Assembly: GCF_024721605.1 (NCBI RefSeq)
Contig: NZ_CP102630.1
Coordinates: 1,488,001 to 1,552,000 of the forward strand
Direction of reading: 5' to 3'
DNA: 64,000 bases
Origin: Sphingomicrobium flavum
Lineage (GTDB): Bacteria; Pseudomonadota; Alphaproteobacteria; Sphingomonadales; Sphingomonadaceae
Part shown: positions 62,310-64,000 of the stretch, piece after piece
How the letters are laid out: the number at the start of each line of letters is the position of its first letter
How positions within the stretch are numbered: position 1 is the first letter of the stretch
Program-made: the position numbers and the translations under genes
The notes under the pieces: model-generated
Told to the model about the DNA's origin: nothing
Seen by the model: the letters and a program-made list of their open reading frames with translations, nothing else
The model's database searches: none

Positions 62310-63554
62310 ATGGCGACGACCATGCGCGCACGCATCCAGACGCTGGACATCATTCGCGGCGTTGCCGTGATGGGCATCCTGGCCTTGAACATCTATGCGA
62401 TGGGCGGGCCTAATAACATGTATCTCAACCCCACCGCTTACGGCGGCGCTGACGGCATCAACTGGTTCGCCTGGGCCTTCAATTTCGTTTTCATGGAATC
62501 CAAGTTCCGCAGCCTCTTCTCGATCATGTTCGGTGCCTCCACCCTGCTGGTGATCGAGCGCGCGACCGCCAAGTCGGACAGCCCGGCGCTGCGTCATTAT
62601 GCCCGCATGTTCTGGCTGATCGTCTTCGGCTTCCTGCATTACTGGTTCATCTGGTGGGGCGACATCCTGGTCCTCTACGGGATCATCGGGTTGCTCGTAT
62701 TCCTGTTCCGCAATGTCTCGGTCAAATGGCTGATCGGCTGGGCACTGGCGCTGATCGGCATGGGCATGGCCTTCGCGCTGTCGATCAATCTCCTCTACAT
62801 GCAGGCCGCCGACCCCTCGCTCGGCGCCGAGGATCGCGTCGCGCTCGAACAGCAGATCGAGGCGGTCGAGGAATGGACCAGCGCGGACCCCAAATATATC
62901 GAGCGCGACCTCGAAACCTTTCGCGGCTCCTATGGCAGCATCGTTCAGGAGCGTTTCGTCGATGAGCGCTGGAAGCCGCTTGGCGGCGTCTTCTTCACCG
63001 GCCCCGAAACATTGGGCCTGTTCCTGATCGGCATGGCGCTGTTCAAATCAGGCTTCCTGACGGGCGAATGGAGCCGGCAGCGCTATCGCAAATGGGCGCT
63101 CGTGACCTTTGCCATCGCCATCCCCGCCAACCTCTATCTCTTATGGGTCCAGGTCGAAAGCGGCTATGCCCCGCGCACGCTGTTCAGCGTCAGCATCGGC
63201 TATTCGACCCCCTTCGACATCCTCATGGCGATCGGCTGGGCCGCGCTCGTCACCATGCTCGCCATGGGCAATCTGGAAAGCCCGATCGCGCAGCGCGTCG
63301 GTGCCGCCGGGCGCATGGCCTTCACCAATTACCTCATGACCTCGGCGGTGATGACGACCATCTTCTACGGCTATGGCCTCGGTCTGTACGGCCAGTTCAG
63401 CCGCGCCGGGCTTTACCTGTTCGTCTTTGGCATGTGGGCGCTGATGCTGCTCTGGTCCAAGCCCTGGCTCGACCGTTTCTATTACGGCCCGCTCGAATGG
63501 ATCTGGCGCTCGCTCTCGCGCTTCAGCCTGCAGCCGATGCGCAAGTCCGCTTAG
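62310..63554 (+). CDS. DUF418 family membrane protein
   Basis: A 414-residue protein with about eight helices. It shows the family start RIQTLDIIRGVAVMGILALN and the DUF418 part with FLIGMALFKSGFLTGEWSRQ and GRMAFTNYLMTSAVMTTIFY. GGGGGAAG lies before the ATG. DUF418 proteins are often linked to acyl or sugar transfer at the membrane, but function is not established. Confidence 0.85.
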   Translation: MATTMRARIQTLDIIRGVAVMGILALNIYAMGGPNNMYLNPTAYGGADGINWFAWAFNFVFMESKFRSLFSIMFGASTLLVIERATAKSDSPALRHYARMFWLIVFGFLHYWFIWWGDILVLYGIIGLLVFLFRNVSVKWLIGWALALIGMGMAFALSINLLYMQAADPSLGAEDRVALEQQIEAVEEWTSADPKYIERDLETFRGSYGSIVQERFVDERWKPLGGVFFTGPETLGLFLIGMALFKSGFLTGEWSRQRYRKWALVTFAIAIPANLYLLWVQVESGYAPRTLFSVSIGYSTPFDILMAIGWAALVTMLAMGNLESPIAQRVGAAGRMAFTNYLMTSAVMTTIFYGYGLGLYGQFSRAGLYLFVFGMWALMLLWSKPWLDRFYYGPLEWIWRSLSRFSLQPMRKSA

Positions 63555-64000
63555 TCGGCAAAAAAATCCTGCAGCGCCTCGACCCGCGGCCGCAGCCGCC
63601 ACGGCGCGGCCGCATCGTTGAGCAGCTCGTAACTGGCGCCTTCCTTGGTATAGAAGCGCTCTGTCAGCCGGCCCTGCGCGCTTTCGCCATAGACGGTGCA
63701 GATGGCCCGTGCCTGCGCCTGCTCGACGAAGGCGCCGACCGCCAGCACCATCTGCCAATCCGCGCTCGACCAGTCGCTGGGCGGGCGCGTCGCCATGATC
63801 TCTGCGGCCCCGTCCACCGAGCACATCGCCGACCCGTTGAGCGCGCCATCGCCGCGATAATTGAGATAGATGCCATCGCCCAGCCGCTGCAGCGACTGCT
63901 CCTGGTCGCCCGCCGCATCGACATCGCCGATGATGGCATAGCGATACGGCAAGGGCTGGATATCGAACGGCCCGTCGAGCGAGGTGATCGCGCGCGTTCC
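63551..64000 (-). CDS. Conserved hypothetical protein, 5' end outside the window
   Basis: At least 149 residues, open to the right edge (GTRAITSLDGPFDIQPLPYR is the first visible stretch). The segment RYAIIGDVDAAGDQEQSLQR and the end ALQDFFAD are visible, with two cysteines and no signal or helix in this part. It overlaps the convergent DUF418 gene by four bases. No family recognised. Confidence 0.6.
   Translation of the reverse strand, partial: GTRAITSLDGPFDIQPLPYRYAIIGDVDAAGDQEQSLQRLGDGIYLNYRGDGALNGSAMCSVDGAAEIMATRPPSDWSSADWQMVLAVGAFVEQAQARAICTVYGESAQGRLTERFYTKEGASYELLNDAAAPWRLRPRVEALQDFFAD

Overview
The window looks like chromosomal DNA of an alphaproteobacterium of the order Sphingomonadales (a Sphingomonas/Sphingomicrobium-type organism). 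The evidence is its high GC content, a PhyR-NepR-EcfG general stress response locus carrying a PhyP-type kinase-like gene, an mdh/sucD/odhA/odhB/lpd TCA block, an argS-SPOR-nagZ-scpAB-tatABC cluster and a complete dcw cluster. No phage, insertion sequence, rRNA, tRNA or CRISPR array was seen. Most of the window is core chromosome.

Layout. 1-4.5 kb: a truncated DUF885 gene, then groES-groEL behind a CIRCE operator, and a MATE exporter. 4.6-9.6 kb: sppA, a PepSY membrane protein, lpdA, a DUF1877 gene and a small lipoprotein. 9.6-15.9 kb: odhB, odhA, sucD, a small membrane gene and mdh, all on the minus strand. 16-20.2 kb: a DUF6265 gene, a small RcnB-like secreted protein, zapE, a PaaI-type thioesterase, sdhB and a Bcp peroxiredoxin. 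20.2-22.9 kb: glnE. 22.9-26.8 kb: the stress-response locus, with ecfG and phyR on one strand and nepR and phyP on the other. It also holds a second NepR-like small gene abutting ecfG, and a candidate small RNA behind a full-consensus EcfG-type promoter. 26.8-33.2 kb: tatABC, scpAB, nagZ, a SPOR protein and argS. 33.2-37.8 kb: an M15 peptidase, a membrane protein, an NAD(P)-binding protein, dgt and a TPR/SPOR protein. 37.9-56.4 kb: the dcw cluster ftsZ-ftsA-ftsQ-ddlB-murB-murC-murG-ftsW-murD-mraY-murF-murE-ftsI-ftsL-rsmH-mraZ, transcribed from mraZ towards ftsZ. 56.4-64 kb: a repeat-rich mraZ upstream region, two small envelope genes, an MliC-like lipoprotein, purL, bfd-bfr with Fur-like boxes, a nitroreductase, a DUF418 protein and a truncated gene at the right edge.

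How the parts fit. The left half covers central carbon metabolism and protein folding. The right half is envelope growth and division. The stress locus between them is the most information-rich stretch. Three EcfG-like promoters (one with GGAAA in place of GGAAC) precede nepR, the NepR-like paralogue and a hairpin RNA with two C-rich loops. This suggests a feedback circuit with two anti-sigma factors and a stress-induced regulatory RNA. Short palindromic repeats of about 80-95 bp occur four times, two of them inside the dcw cluster. A separate 269-bp nested palindrome lies between murF and mraY.
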